Source: JAGVPT01 sp963772165
Lineage (GTDB): Bacteria; Bacteroidota; Ignavibacteria; UBA10030; UBA8401
Assembly (NCBI GenBank): GCA_963772165.1
Contig: CAVYWA010000011.1
Span: 186,001-250,000 of the forward strand
DNA length: 64,000 nucleotides
Reading direction: 5' to 3'
Under the pieces are notes generated by a model. The model did not search any database. It saw nothing but the letters and a program-made list of their open reading frames with translations, and had not been told where the DNA came from. This document shows, piece by piece, positions 51,523 to 60,155 of this stretch (its first letter is position 1; each line of letters begins with the position of its first letter). A program made the translations under genes and the position numbers.

Positions 51523-52806
51523 TTAAGATAAAAGCTTACTTGCATCGTCGGTGAGTGTTTCTTTGACGGCCGAATTCTGCTTGAGGAATGCGATCAATTT
51601 ATCGTTCAATATTTTTTCGCCGGCAGTCTCGGAGGACTTGTAGAAATTGATCAACCGCTCTTTGTCGATGTTTAACTTTTTTGATTCTTCTTCGGCAAGT
51701 GCCTCGACATCGGCATCTGCAAGCTGGATATTTTCCTTCGCGAGAATTTGTTCCCGGATCAGCGCCCATTTCGCCTGCCAGATCGCCGATGGGCGCGCCG
51801 CTTCGCGGTATTTTTGCTCATCGAACCCCCGCGGAAGCTGCTTGCTCTTCTGCTGATTTTTCAATTCTTCGATGTACGAATCGGTGAACGTTTTCACGAG
51901 CGCTTCCGGGACGGCGAAGTCATGCCGGCGCACGATCTCGTTGGTGATGTCGTCAACCAAACGTTTTTCAGTCCGGTCATTCCAATAGTGCTCGAGATCT
52001 GCCGTGAGTGCTTTTCGAAAATCATCGACGTTCGAATATTTTTCTTTCGTGATTTTCTTGACAAGTTCATCGTTGAATTCAGGGTGGATGACCTTCTCGA
52101 TTTTCTTGACCGTCAATTGCATGTGAACTTTGTGGGTGTGGTCTTCATGCGTATGCTCAAAGCTTACGTTGACCACATCGCCGGTTCCTGCCGTTTTCAG
52201 GGCATCTTTAATTTCCCGTTCCGTCGACGGCTCGTTAAGGTAAATCCGCATTCCTTCGCGCTTCTGCCCGACGAGAGGGGTTCCGGATTCGTCCGTATCC
52301 TGAATATCCGCGGTCACGACGTATTCGAGGCCGTCGACTTTTTTGGCTTCTTCGAACGTTGCGTTGATATGCTGCAAACGACGAATTTCGGAAGCAACCT
52401 CTTCTTCCTTCACCGGATGAACGAACTTTTCGACGGGAATGCCCTTATACTCTTTTAAGGTAATAGACGGTTTCACCTCGTACTTTATTGTAAATGAAAA
52501 AGGCTCGCCCCGTTTATATTTCATGTCGACCATGGTGGGAGTGCCGATCGGCTGGATCTTTTTCTCATCGATGGTCTTTTTAAAGGACTCATTGGCAATG
52601 TCGTCGAGTGCGTCGGCTTCGACGCTTTCGCCGTAATATTTCTTGATGAGAGCAATCGGCACTTTTCCTTTACGAAATCCTTTGATCTCAATGGAAGGCG
52701 CTGCCTTCTTATATGCGGCTTCGAAATGAGGAGCAAGCTCTTCCGGTGAAAGGCTGATCGCAATTTCCTGGTCGCATTCGGTTACCGTTTTGAACGATAC
52801 TTCCAC
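51523..52806 (-). CDS. tig: Trigger factor
   Basis: A 427-residue ribosome-bound chaperone and prolyl isomerase. The N-terminal ribosome-binding domain carries KGFRKGKVPIALIKKYYG (GFRxGxxP motif). The FKBP domain spans about residues 155-245, and the helical C-terminal domain follows. The FKBP flap has a histidine-rich stretch (FEHTHEDHTHKVHMQ), unusual for trigger factor. The start is a GTG with AAAGGAG eight bases upstream. It leads the operon tig-clpP-clpX. Confidence 0.93.
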   Translation of the reverse strand: MEVSFKTVTECDQEIAISLSPEELAPHFEAAYKKAAPSIEIKGFRKGKVPIALIKKYYGESVEADALDDIANESFKKTIDEKKIQPIGTPTMVDMKYKRGEPFSFTIKYEVKPSITLKEYKGIPVEKFVHPVKEEEVASEIRRLQHINATFEEAKKVDGLEYVVTADIQDTDESGTPLVGQKREGMRIYLNEPSTEREIKDALKTAGTGDVVNVSFEHTHEDHTHKVHMQLTVKKIEKVIHPEFNDELVKKITKEKYSNVDDFRKALTADLEHYWNDRTEKRLVDDITNEIVRRHDFAVPEALVKTFTDSYIEELKNQQKSKQLPRGFDEQKYREAARPSAIWQAKWALIREQILAKENIQLADADVEALAEEESKKLNIDKERLINFYKSSETAGEKILNDKLIAFLKQNSAVKETLTDDASKLLS

Positions 52807-53128
52807 TCACATACTCCTTTGCTGTTGGGGAAAAAGAAAGTCCCGCCCCCGACGAATAGCATTTTTTCGATACATTTAATGCTGATTTTGAATTAAAGTA
52901 CGAAACATTGCCGCGAAAATCAATAAAGCGTTTTCAGAGGCGGTGGAATCTTTTGCTGATTGAAGTTATTGCGAGAATCCCGACGTTTAGGAGTGCCGCT
53001 GTACGGCATCCCGAACACCGGGGCAATCTTTATTAACCAAAGGGAGAGTGCTTCGGCAGAAAACGCTTCGCAACGACCACTAGCTCAAAATAACCCGCTA
53101 CCTTTCAGATGTCGTACCCTTCTTTGAT
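52807..53128. other. Intergenic region with a CATTGCG-family repeat
   Basis: On the minus strand TTGATT (52923-52918), 17 bases, and TACTTT (52900-52895) could be the tig promoter, a weaker match than the others found here. Bases 52966-53105 hold a decayed copy of the dispersed repeat (TTATTGCGAGAATCCCGACG, GGCAATCTTTATTAACC, and AATAACCCGCTACC at its end). No gene is supported. Confidence 0.45.
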
Positions 53129-53323
53129 ATGTGGAACAAAAGCTTCGACAGATTGAGATTTTCCTGGAAAAGGCGTCCGACTCCCCATCGCCAGCATATG
53201 TTTTTCCCAAAAATGTTTGTACATTATTCCATCGAAGAATTCTTTCCGCGGTACAGGATGATTCTACGATCGTTGAGCGGAAGGGTTCGACGGCCCCAGG
53301 TTCAAACTATTTTTTTGAGGATA

Positions 53324-54532
53324 ATGTCGACTATGGCCACATCAGCATCGGAGTTGGAGATACGCAAGTATACTCAGGCTCTCTACGACTCGTATGAGAC
53401 ATACAAAGTAAAAGAAATAACATCGAGGCGGCTAAAACAGAGCGCGATGATGAACATTCTGACTTCTTTGCAAGCGCCGATGAAGAATACTTTCAGCATC
53501 GAGCAGATCGGCGTTTCTTCCGAGGGACGTTCCATCAATTTATTGGCGATAGGTTCGGGAAAAAAGAAAATTTTCATGTGGTCGCAAATGCACGGCGACG
53601 AGCCGACAGCGACAATGGGGGTGCTCGATATGCTGTCGTATATGGGCAAGAACCAAACCGCGCCGGAGGTCAAAAAAATTCTTGCAGAGACCACGCTCCT
53701 CATTATTCCCATGTTGAACCCGGACGGTGCAGAGCGATTTCAACGGCGCAGCATCCACGGAATCGATATTAACCGTGACGCATTGCAGCTTCAGACAAAC
53801 GAGGCGAGGATCCTGAAAGAGACGCGCGATAAATATTCGCCGGAGTTTGGTTTTAATCTGCACGATCAGGAACCCCGCTATACCGTCGGATCAACCGGGA
53901 AAGTCGCAACCATCGCTCTTCTTGCGCCGACCTGCGATTATGCAAAGAGCGAAAATGCAATTCGCCTTCGTGCAAAAAAAGTTGCGGCAGCGCTCGTCGA
54001 TATTTTTACTCCCTTCATCGACGGCCACATTTCGCGTTACGACGACTCCTTCGAACCTCGTGCCTTCGGCGATAGCATTCAAAAATGGGGGACCAGCACG
54101 GTGTTGATTGAATCGGGGGGGGCGAAAGATGATCCGGAAAAAATGACTATCCGGAAATTGAACTGTGTTGCGTTGCTCGGAATCTGCTATGCCATCGCAA
54201 CCGGAGAGTACGAAGGCGCCGATGTCTCCCGCTACGAACAACTCCCTGAGAATACGAAGAACCTTTACGATATTATTATCAGCGGGATTACTTTAACTTT
54301 TGAAAACGGAGTTGCACCGGTTGTCGTTGATATCGGGATGAATACAGAAGAATCGGTTGGTCCCGGGAGCGTTGTCCTGCAAAAGCAGAAGATCGTCGAT
54401 ATCGGCGACCTGAGCAAGCATTCGTCGTTCCAATTGATCGATGCGAGGGGAAAATCGGTTCCTGGGCGCGAGATCGTGATGGAGCGGGATATGGATTTGA
54501 AAAAATTGCTTTCGGAATTGAAGAATATCTAA
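53324..54532 (+). CDS. M14 family zinc carboxypeptidase-like protein
   Basis: A 402-residue metallopeptidase domain protein. Zinc ligands are His and Glu in SQMHGDEPTATMGVLD and His in FGFNLHDQ; the Asn-Arg pair appears in GIDINRDA and the catalytic Glu in VLIESGGAKDD. The family cleaves C-terminal residues from peptides or cell-wall peptide stems. The frame is open further upstream to an ATG at 53129, but that extension is Arg-rich and unlike the family. The ATG at 53324 with GAGG just ahead is preferred. No signal peptide is seen from this start, so it is probably cytoplasmic. Confidence 0.8.
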   Translation: MSTMATSASELEIRKYTQALYDSYETYKVKEITSRRLKQSAMMNILTSLQAPMKNTFSIEQIGVSSEGRSINLLAIGSGKKKIFMWSQMHGDEPTATMGVLDMLSYMGKNQTAPEVKKILAETTLLIIPMLNPDGAERFQRRSIHGIDINRDALQLQTNEARILKETRDKYSPEFGFNLHDQEPRYTVGSTGKVATIALLAPTCDYAKSENAIRLRAKKVAAALVDIFTPFIDGHISRYDDSFEPRAFGDSIQKWGTSTVLIESGGAKDDPEKMTIRKLNCVALLGICYAIATGEYEGADVSRYEQLPENTKNLYDIIISGITLTFENGVAPVVVDIGMNTEESVGPGSVVLQKQKIVDIGDLSKHSSFQLIDARGKSVPGREIVMERDMDLKKLLSELKNI

Positions 54533-54572
54533 CTCATCGATACTTCTACATCATCTCCAAAGGGCGTCTCAC

Positions 54573-54625
54573 GCAAAGACGCAGAGTCGCAAATTGATTT
54601 TAAAACAAAACCTTCGCGTCTTTGC
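54573..54625. repeat. Inverted GCAAAGACGC repeat between convergent genes
   Basis: GCAAAGACGC (54573-54582) and GCGTCTTTGC (54616-54625) are perfect inverse complements. They belong to the common CGCAAAGACGCAGAG-type intergenic repeat. They stand between the ends of the M14 gene and tmk, where a terminator would be expected, and could serve as one with a 33-base loop. Confidence 0.55.
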
Positions 54626-54682
54626 AGCTTGGCGAGAGATATTTTCAGATGTTGCTATCAAGTTCTCCGAAAAGAATCCTGA

Positions 54683-55309
54683 TCAGGATATTTTCCTCGG
54701 CAACCGCCCGGAAAGAGTTTTCCAGATCTCGTCCTGAACGATGTTAATCGGCAGCGAGCCATCGATGAGCTGGATGCGTTTCGGCTCTTCTTTTGCAAGT
54801 TCGAGGTACCCTTCGCGGACCTTTTCATAGAATTCGCGTCCCCCGCTCTCCATCCTATCAATGGCAACACCGCTTGTGTGCCGCCGCTCGATAATTTCAT
54901 CGATCGGAACGTCGATCAAAAAAGTCACTTCCGGAAGTAATCCGAACGTTGCCACGGCGTTAATCGTCTTCACAGCGCCAAGCCTCAAACCCCTTCCGAA
55001 CCCCTGGTACGCTGTCGTTGAATCGACGTAGCGGTCGCAAATGACGATCTTCGAATCGAGCAGTGCCGGCTTAATGACCTGATTGACAAGTTGAGCCCGA
55101 GCTGCCGAGAAAAGGAACAATTCGGTAATCTGGTTCATGCCGAGATTCTTTTTGTCCAGAAGAATCTCCCGGATGCGCTCAGAAATTTCTGTGCCGCCCG
55201 GTTCCCTGAAAAATTCAACGATGTAATGCTGGCTCCGCAGCGTTTCCGCGAGCAGCGCCGCCTGCGTTGTCTTGCCGGAGCCGTCTAATCCTTCGAAGGA
55301 GATGAACAT
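54683..55309 (-). CDS. tmk: Thymidylate kinase
   Basis: A 208-residue kinase that phosphorylates dTMP to dTDP. The P-loop is FEGLDGSGKTTQ, the DRY motif is in CDRYVDSTTAYQGFGRG, and REPGGTEISERIRE binds the nucleotide. The lid region lacks the E. coli arginine cluster arrangement but is of normal length. The gene is followed by the M14 gene in convergent orientation. Confidence 0.95.
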   Translation of the reverse strand: MFISFEGLDGSGKTTQAALLAETLRSQHYIVEFFREPGGTEISERIREILLDKKNLGMNQITELFLFSAARAQLVNQVIKPALLDSKIVICDRYVDSTTAYQGFGRGLRLGAVKTINAVATFGLLPEVTFLIDVPIDEIIERRHTSGVAIDRMESGGREFYEKVREGYLELAKEEPKRIQLIDGSLPINIVQDEIWKTLSGRLPRKIS

Positions 55310-55397
55310 GTTACTTTACCCTGTGTTCGTTGCATCATGGTACTTAATTTACGTTGATTTTGCAAGGAAGAACGCCCGAGAATCCTTCACTTAAGCG

Positions 55398-55426
55398 TTG
55401 ACACTGCAGCCCATATTTATTATACT
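55398..55426 (+). promoter_or_regulatory. Consensus sigma-70-like promoter of the YIP1 gene
   Basis: A perfect TTGACA (55398-55403), a 17-base spacer and TATACT (55421-55426) lie 71 bases ahead of the ATG at 55497. This is the closest match to the classical consensus in the window. Confidence 0.65.
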
Positions 55427-55496
55427 TGACCCGAGGGATGCATTGCCTGAAGTACTAATTAACTCATTTTTGTTTGCCTACGAAAAGGAGCCAAGT

Positions 55497-56264
55497 ATGG
55501 ATGAAGCCAATACAACGCCGCCAGTCTCTGATGAAAGCTCGCAAATGTCCTTCTCCGATAAGTTGATGAACGTCTTTTCTGCGCCGGGTGAATTGTTTGA
55601 GAATGTCGCAAAAAGCGAGAAGCAAACTTCCAACTGGTCGGTGCCGCTTATTCTCACGATGATTGTAAGCGTCATTTTTGTTCTTGTTGCCTTCTCTCAG
55701 GCACCGATTCAAGACCAGATGCGCGACCAAACGGAAAAAACAATTCAGAAAAAAGTTGCTGAAGGCAAAATGACACAAGAACAGGCAGACATGGCTTTGA
55801 CAAAAAACCCTGCACAGCCCGGCTCTCCGCTGTTCATGATTTTCGGTTCAATAGGTGCGGTGGTCGTGACGGCAGTTATGCTGTTCGGCTTTACTCTTGC
55901 ATTTTGGCTCATGGGAAAATGGGTGTTCAAAACATCTGCGACATACGGAAAAGTCCTCGAAGTCGCAGGACTATCGATGTATATATCAGTGCTTGGGTCG
56001 ATTATCACGTTGCTACTCGTTGTTGCCATGGGTTCGCTCTACGCTACTCCAAGCCTTGCCCTCGCGGTTTCTCAATATGATCCAACCAATACCCTTCACA
56101 AACTTCTTAGCTCGATAAGCCTATTTACTTTTTGGTACCTTTTTGTGGTTTCGGTCGGGCTGGGGAAAATATTTTCCGTTTCATTGGGAAAGGCGCTTGC
56201 GGGAGTAGGTGTATTGTGGATACTGTTTACGGCTGCATCCGTGCTGCTCAGTTTCGGTTCCTAA
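55497..56264 (+). CDS. YIP1 family membrane protein
   Basis: A 255-residue inner-membrane protein. After a soluble N-terminus (residues 1-50, with SFSDKLMNVFSAPGELFENV typical of bacterial Yip1-domain proteins) there are five hydrophobic helices at about 52-70, 118-140, 160-182, 207-225 and 232-252. A charged loop (IQDQMRDQTEKTIQKKVAEG) follows the first. The family has no defined function in bacteria. The ATG at 55497 has AAAAGGAG upstream. Its stop codon lies only four bases from the end of the convergent priA gene. Confidence 0.85.
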   Translation: MDEANTTPPVSDESSQMSFSDKLMNVFSAPGELFENVAKSEKQTSNWSVPLILTMIVSVIFVLVAFSQAPIQDQMRDQTEKTIQKKVAEGKMTQEQADMALTKNPAQPGSPLFMIFGSIGAVVVTAVMLFGFTLAFWLMGKWVFKTSATYGKVLEVAGLSMYISVLGSIITLLLVVAMGSLYATPSLALAVSQYDPTNTLHKLLSSISLFTFWYLFVVSVGLGKIFSVSLGKALAGVGVLWILFTAASVLLSFGS

Positions 56265-56268
56265 GCCG

Positions 56269-58782
56269 TTACATAATTCCTTGCGGATCGACGTCGACGG
56301 TGAGCTGCACGCCGCGCCGAACGTCAGCGGATGAGGAGATTTCCTGAACGACCCGAGTGATTGCATTCCGAACGGATGCAGAATTCGGGTCGTTTGTTTT
56401 TACGGCTTTGATAATAATTTGCCACCGATAATTGTTTTTGATTTTAGAAATTACCGCTGCTGCCGGCCCCAAAATAACCGAGTGCGGGGCAAGGCGCTTT
56501 AACCGCCCGGCAAATTTTTCTGCGACGGTGCGCACATTCTTTTCATCGGGGCCTTTACATTCAATCAATACCAGCCGCGCGAACGGAGGGTATATTGCCG
56601 ATTGCCGATACCGCACCTCCTCCTCATAGAACCCCCGATAATTGTGGTCGATGACGTACTTCAAGCTGTAATGATCGGTCTGGTAGCTCTGGATGACAAC
56701 TTCGCCTTTTAACGAACTCCGCCCGGCTCTGCCGGCAACCTGCGTCAATAATTGAAACGTCCGCTCAGCGGAACGGAAATCGGGGAGCAGCATTTGTGTA
56801 TCTGCGGAAATAACTCCGACAAGCGTTACGCGCGGGAAATCCAATCCCTTTGCCACCATCTGCGTTCCGAGCAAAATGTCCGCATCGCCTCTTCCAAACT
56901 GCTGGAGAAGCTTGTCGTGTGATCCTCTTCGCGTCGTTGTATCCAGATCCATTCGCAAGACCTTCGCTTCCGGAAACAACGCTGCCAGGTCTTGTTCGAC
57001 CCGCTGCGTACCGAAGCCCTGGAGTTTCAGCTGAGTTCCTTTACATTGCGGGCACAGGTTCGGCATCGGCTTCACCGAACCGCAGTAATGGCAGCGCAAA
57101 TGTTTTTTGACGAGATGGTACGTCAGCGTGACGTCGCATTGTTCACACCGCTCGACGTGTCCGCAGTCGAGGCACTCGATAAACGGAGCGAACCCCCGCC
57201 GATTCTGGAGAAGAATAATTCCTTCGCCTTTGTGCAGCCGGTCGCGGATTTTTTCTTCGAGCAGGAAGGAGATGGAATGGAATCCTTTTTCAAAAGCTTT
57301 TTTCCCGATTTTGGCCGCATCCTCTTTCATCGCTGCATAGCGGCGCTTATGGTCGTCCCCCATGTTCACAAGGCTGATTGAAGGAAGGACGGCGTCGTCG
57401 ATTCGCTCGGGTAATTCCAGCAAAGCGTATTTTTCCGTTCGTGCATTATAGAAAGATTCGATCGATGGTGTCGCAGAGCCGAGGACAACGACGGCGTCGG
57501 CGTGATTTCCTCGGATGATGGCGACGTCGCGCGCGTTGTATCGAGGAGAAGCGTCGAATTGTTTATATGATGCCTCGTGTTCTTCATCGACAACAATGAG
57601 GCCGAGGTTCTCGAGCGGTGCGAAAACCGCCGACCTTGGACCGATGACAATTTTATATCTGCCGCTTTTGCAGAACCTCCAGGCATCGTAGCGCTCCCCG
57701 TCCGACATCCGGCTGTGCATGACGGCAACGGAGTCTCCGAAGTGCAGCCGAAATCGCCGGACAATTTGCGGCGTCAGGGAAATTTCCGGGACAAGAACGA
57801 TGGCAGTCTTTTCTCTCGCCAGCGCTTCGCGTATTGCTTCGATGTACACCTGTGTCTTTCCGCTTCCGGTTATTCCATACAATAAAAAAGTTTTCGAGAC
57901 GCCCGATTTCATCGAAGCGGCGATCTTTTCGAGTGCGTGCGCTTGATGACGCGTTAACTGAAACGGCGACACGAGTGTAACGTTCTCATCGGGCAAATAA
58001 TCAACCGACCGTTCAACTTCTTGTTGAACGACCTCCACAATATTTTTCTTTATGATTGCCTTCAGCGAAGAAAGAGTAGCCCCGGTTTCTTTGAGGAGTG
58101 AACGTAACGGATACGGCTCATTCGTCAATTGCGTGATGCGGAGGAAGAGCTTTTGCTGTAATTTCCCTTGCGGTGCAAAATTCTCCAGAACATCCTTCTT
58201 GATAAGGAAGCGTTCGAGCTTTGGCTTTGTCTTCGCCGCTGATAAATGATCGCTGACGTCGATGACACCGGCATCAGCAAGCCCCGACAAAATAGAATAG
58301 ATATTCTTGACCCTTGTTTTTTTCTGAAGCTGAGCGACGGAAAGGTGTGTTTCAGCCGACAAGGCGCCGAGGACCTTCGCGCGCTGCGGCGCCGTGATTC
58401 CGAAACGGGCAAGTTCATCAGGAGTAATCGGCCGCTTTAACGAGATCGATTTCTTGTTTTCGATCGAGATTCCCTGGGGAAGGAATGCTTTCAATACTTC
58501 TCCCAGCGGTGCGGCATAGTATTCAGCAATCCAATTGCCGAGCTTCAGCAGTTCTTGAGAAAGAGCCGGAGTTGCGTCGAGCACATCCTGGATCGGTCGA
58601 AGCGGCTTGATGGATGTTGAAGAGGGAAAGCCGACGGCGACGCCGGAAATTTGTTTCCTTCCAAAAGGAACAAGCACGCGGCTTCCCGTGCTGACACGCT
58701 GGGCGAGTTCGGATGGTATAGTATACGTGAATGCCTGGTGGATTGGGAGTGGAAGTGCAACATCGACAAGAGTTTGTTTCAT
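56269..58782 (-). CDS. priA: Primosomal protein N' (replication restart helicase PriA)
   Basis: An 837-residue 3'-to-5' helicase that reloads replication forks. The N-terminal DNA-binding domain (VALPLPIHQAFTYTIP, VLVPFGRKQISGVAVG) is followed by helicase motifs: I (YGITGSGKTQVYIEA), Ia (IVLVPEISLTPQ), II (DEEHEASYKQ), III (VVLGSATPS) and V-VI (TQVAGRAGRS). Two zinc-binding clusters lie at CLDCGHVERCEQCDVTLTYH and CHYCGSVKPMPNLCPQC. All are intact. It is convergent with the YIP1 gene. Confidence 0.95.
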   Translation of the reverse strand: MKQTLVDVALPLPIHQAFTYTIPSELAQRVSTGSRVLVPFGRKQISGVAVGFPSSTSIKPLRPIQDVLDATPALSQELLKLGNWIAEYYAAPLGEVLKAFLPQGISIENKKSISLKRPITPDELARFGITAPQRAKVLGALSAETHLSVAQLQKKTRVKNIYSILSGLADAGVIDVSDHLSAAKTKPKLERFLIKKDVLENFAPQGKLQQKLFLRITQLTNEPYPLRSLLKETGATLSSLKAIIKKNIVEVVQQEVERSVDYLPDENVTLVSPFQLTRHQAHALEKIAASMKSGVSKTFLLYGITGSGKTQVYIEAIREALAREKTAIVLVPEISLTPQIVRRFRLHFGDSVAVMHSRMSDGERYDAWRFCKSGRYKIVIGPRSAVFAPLENLGLIVVDEEHEASYKQFDASPRYNARDVAIIRGNHADAVVVLGSATPSIESFYNARTEKYALLELPERIDDAVLPSISLVNMGDDHKRRYAAMKEDAAKIGKKAFEKGFHSISFLLEEKIRDRLHKGEGIILLQNRRGFAPFIECLDCGHVERCEQCDVTLTYHLVKKHLRCHYCGSVKPMPNLCPQCKGTQLKLQGFGTQRVEQDLAALFPEAKVLRMDLDTTTRRGSHDKLLQQFGRGDADILLGTQMVAKGLDFPRVTLVGVISADTQMLLPDFRSAERTFQLLTQVAGRAGRSSLKGEVVIQSYQTDHYSLKYVIDHNYRGFYEEEVRYRQSAIYPPFARLVLIECKGPDEKNVRTVAEKFAGRLKRLAPHSVILGPAAAVISKIKNNYRWQIIIKAVKTNDPNSASVRNAITRVVQEISSSADVRRGVQLTVDVDPQGIM

Positions 58783-58812
58783 GGCAAGAGAATGGCGGGC
58801 GCAGTGAACGCT

Positions 58813-60060
58813 CTACGCAAGTTCTGCCTCGACTTGTTTATAGACGTCGATCAGCGGAATATTTTTCTCAAGGGCGACACGCTTGCACTCTTCAAATTCG
58901 GGTGCAAGCCGTTCCGAGCCCTCGATGGTCACAACCTTCACTTTCATCTCGCCGAAAAGAGTCTTCACGATTTTGGATGAACGCTGCAGCTTGCGCCGCT
59001 CTACGGGCTGGATGCGGACGCCGAGAGTGCTCGTTTCCGCAAAGACAACGCTCAGCACTCCATCGAGTTTTCCTCTGTTCACGAGCGCTGAAAGAAGAAT
59101 TCCCGGCCTTCCTTTTTTCATGATGACCGGTATCATGAATGCGTCGTGAGCTCCAACGGAAAGGAGACGCTCAAGAACGAAGGGAAAAACTTCCGGGTTC
59201 ATATTGTCGATATTTGTCTCAACCGTCACAAGTTCGTCGTGGTCGTGTCCCTCTACAAGCTCGCCGATGAAAATGCGAAGCAAGTTCGGCAATTGCGGGA
59301 TGTCCTGCGTCCCGGTCCCGTACCCGATGGATTTCACTTGAAGCTGTTCCATCGACAGCATTCCCGACGAGAGTGCCTTAATAATACCGGCCCCTGTCGG
59401 CGTCGTCAGCTCGAAGGGAACGTCGGTGAACACGGTCCTGTACTCTTTCAGAATCTCGGCCGTTGCCGGAGTCGGGTTTGGCATTGCTCCATGCCGGGTA
59501 TTGACAAAACCGCCGTTTCCAAGCTTGACCGGAGATGAATAAACGGCATCGATCCCAAAATACTCCATACAGATTGCCGTGCCCACAATATCCACGATTG
59601 AATCAACGGCCCCCACTTCATGAAAGTGTATTTCTTCGAGCGCCGTGTTGTGAATTTTAGCTTCCGCCGTGCCGATGACGGTAAAAATCTTTGAAGCCCG
59701 TTCTTGTACTCTCGCTGGAAGAGCCGATTTTTCGATGAGTGCAAGAATATCCTTAAGGCCCCGCGAATGGTGCTCATGATCTCTGCTGTCGTGGCGATGT
59801 GAATGTTCGTCGTGAGAATGGTGGTGGTCGTCATGAGAATGCGATCCTGCATTTTTGCTTTCCCCCTCAACGGTCACATCCAGTTTTACAGCGGTAATCG
59901 CATTCCGTTGCATGAGTCTTTGTTGGAGCGAATACCCTTCTACGGGAAGCTTTAGCAATTCCTTGCGGAGATAATCCAGCGGCACTCCGGCGTGGATAAA
60001 TGCGCCGAGTGTCATATCGCCGCTGATGCCGCCCACGGTATCAAAATATACGATGGTCAT
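58813..60060 (-). CDS. larC: Nickel insertion protein LarC (nickel-pincer cofactor synthesis)
   Basis: A 415-residue LarC-family protein that inserts nickel into the pincer nucleotide cofactor of lactate racemase-type enzymes. The opening YFDTVGGISGDMTLGAFIHA is diagnostic. A strongly histidine-rich metal-binding loop lies at about residues 75-100 (SHSHDDHHHSHDEHSHRHDS), followed by EIHFHEVGAVDSIVDIVG and TPTGAGIIKAL. Here LarC is one continuous frame, whereas in Lactobacillus it is made by frameshifting between two frames. No larA, larB or larE adjoins it. ATG at 60060 is chosen; a GTG six bases earlier is also in frame. Confidence 0.9.
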   Translation of the reverse strand: MTIVYFDTVGGISGDMTLGAFIHAGVPLDYLRKELLKLPVEGYSLQQRLMQRNAITAVKLDVTVEGESKNAGSHSHDDHHHSHDEHSHRHDSRDHEHHSRGLKDILALIEKSALPARVQERASKIFTVIGTAEAKIHNTALEEIHFHEVGAVDSIVDIVGTAICMEYFGIDAVYSSPVKLGNGGFVNTRHGAMPNPTPATAEILKEYRTVFTDVPFELTTPTGAGIIKALSSGMLSMEQLQVKSIGYGTGTQDIPQLPNLLRIFIGELVEGHDHDELVTVETNIDNMNPEVFPFVLERLLSVGAHDAFMIPVIMKKGRPGILLSALVNRGKLDGVLSVVFAETSTLGVRIQPVERRKLQRSSKIVKTLFGEMKVKVVTIEGSERLAPEFEECKRVALEKNIPLIDVYKQVEAELA

Positions 60061-60155
60061 AAGCACTGAGAGATGTTCGTCGGATTTACTTTGTAATATA
60101 CAATTTTTTTGAAAAGAATACGAAATGTCCTAGGGGGGCGTACAACGTGTGCGAG

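Noticed and set aside
53129..53323. N-terminal extension of the M14 peptidase from an ATG at 53129
   Set aside because: The extra 65 residues are Arg-rich and unlike the family, and a better start with GAGG lies at 53324.
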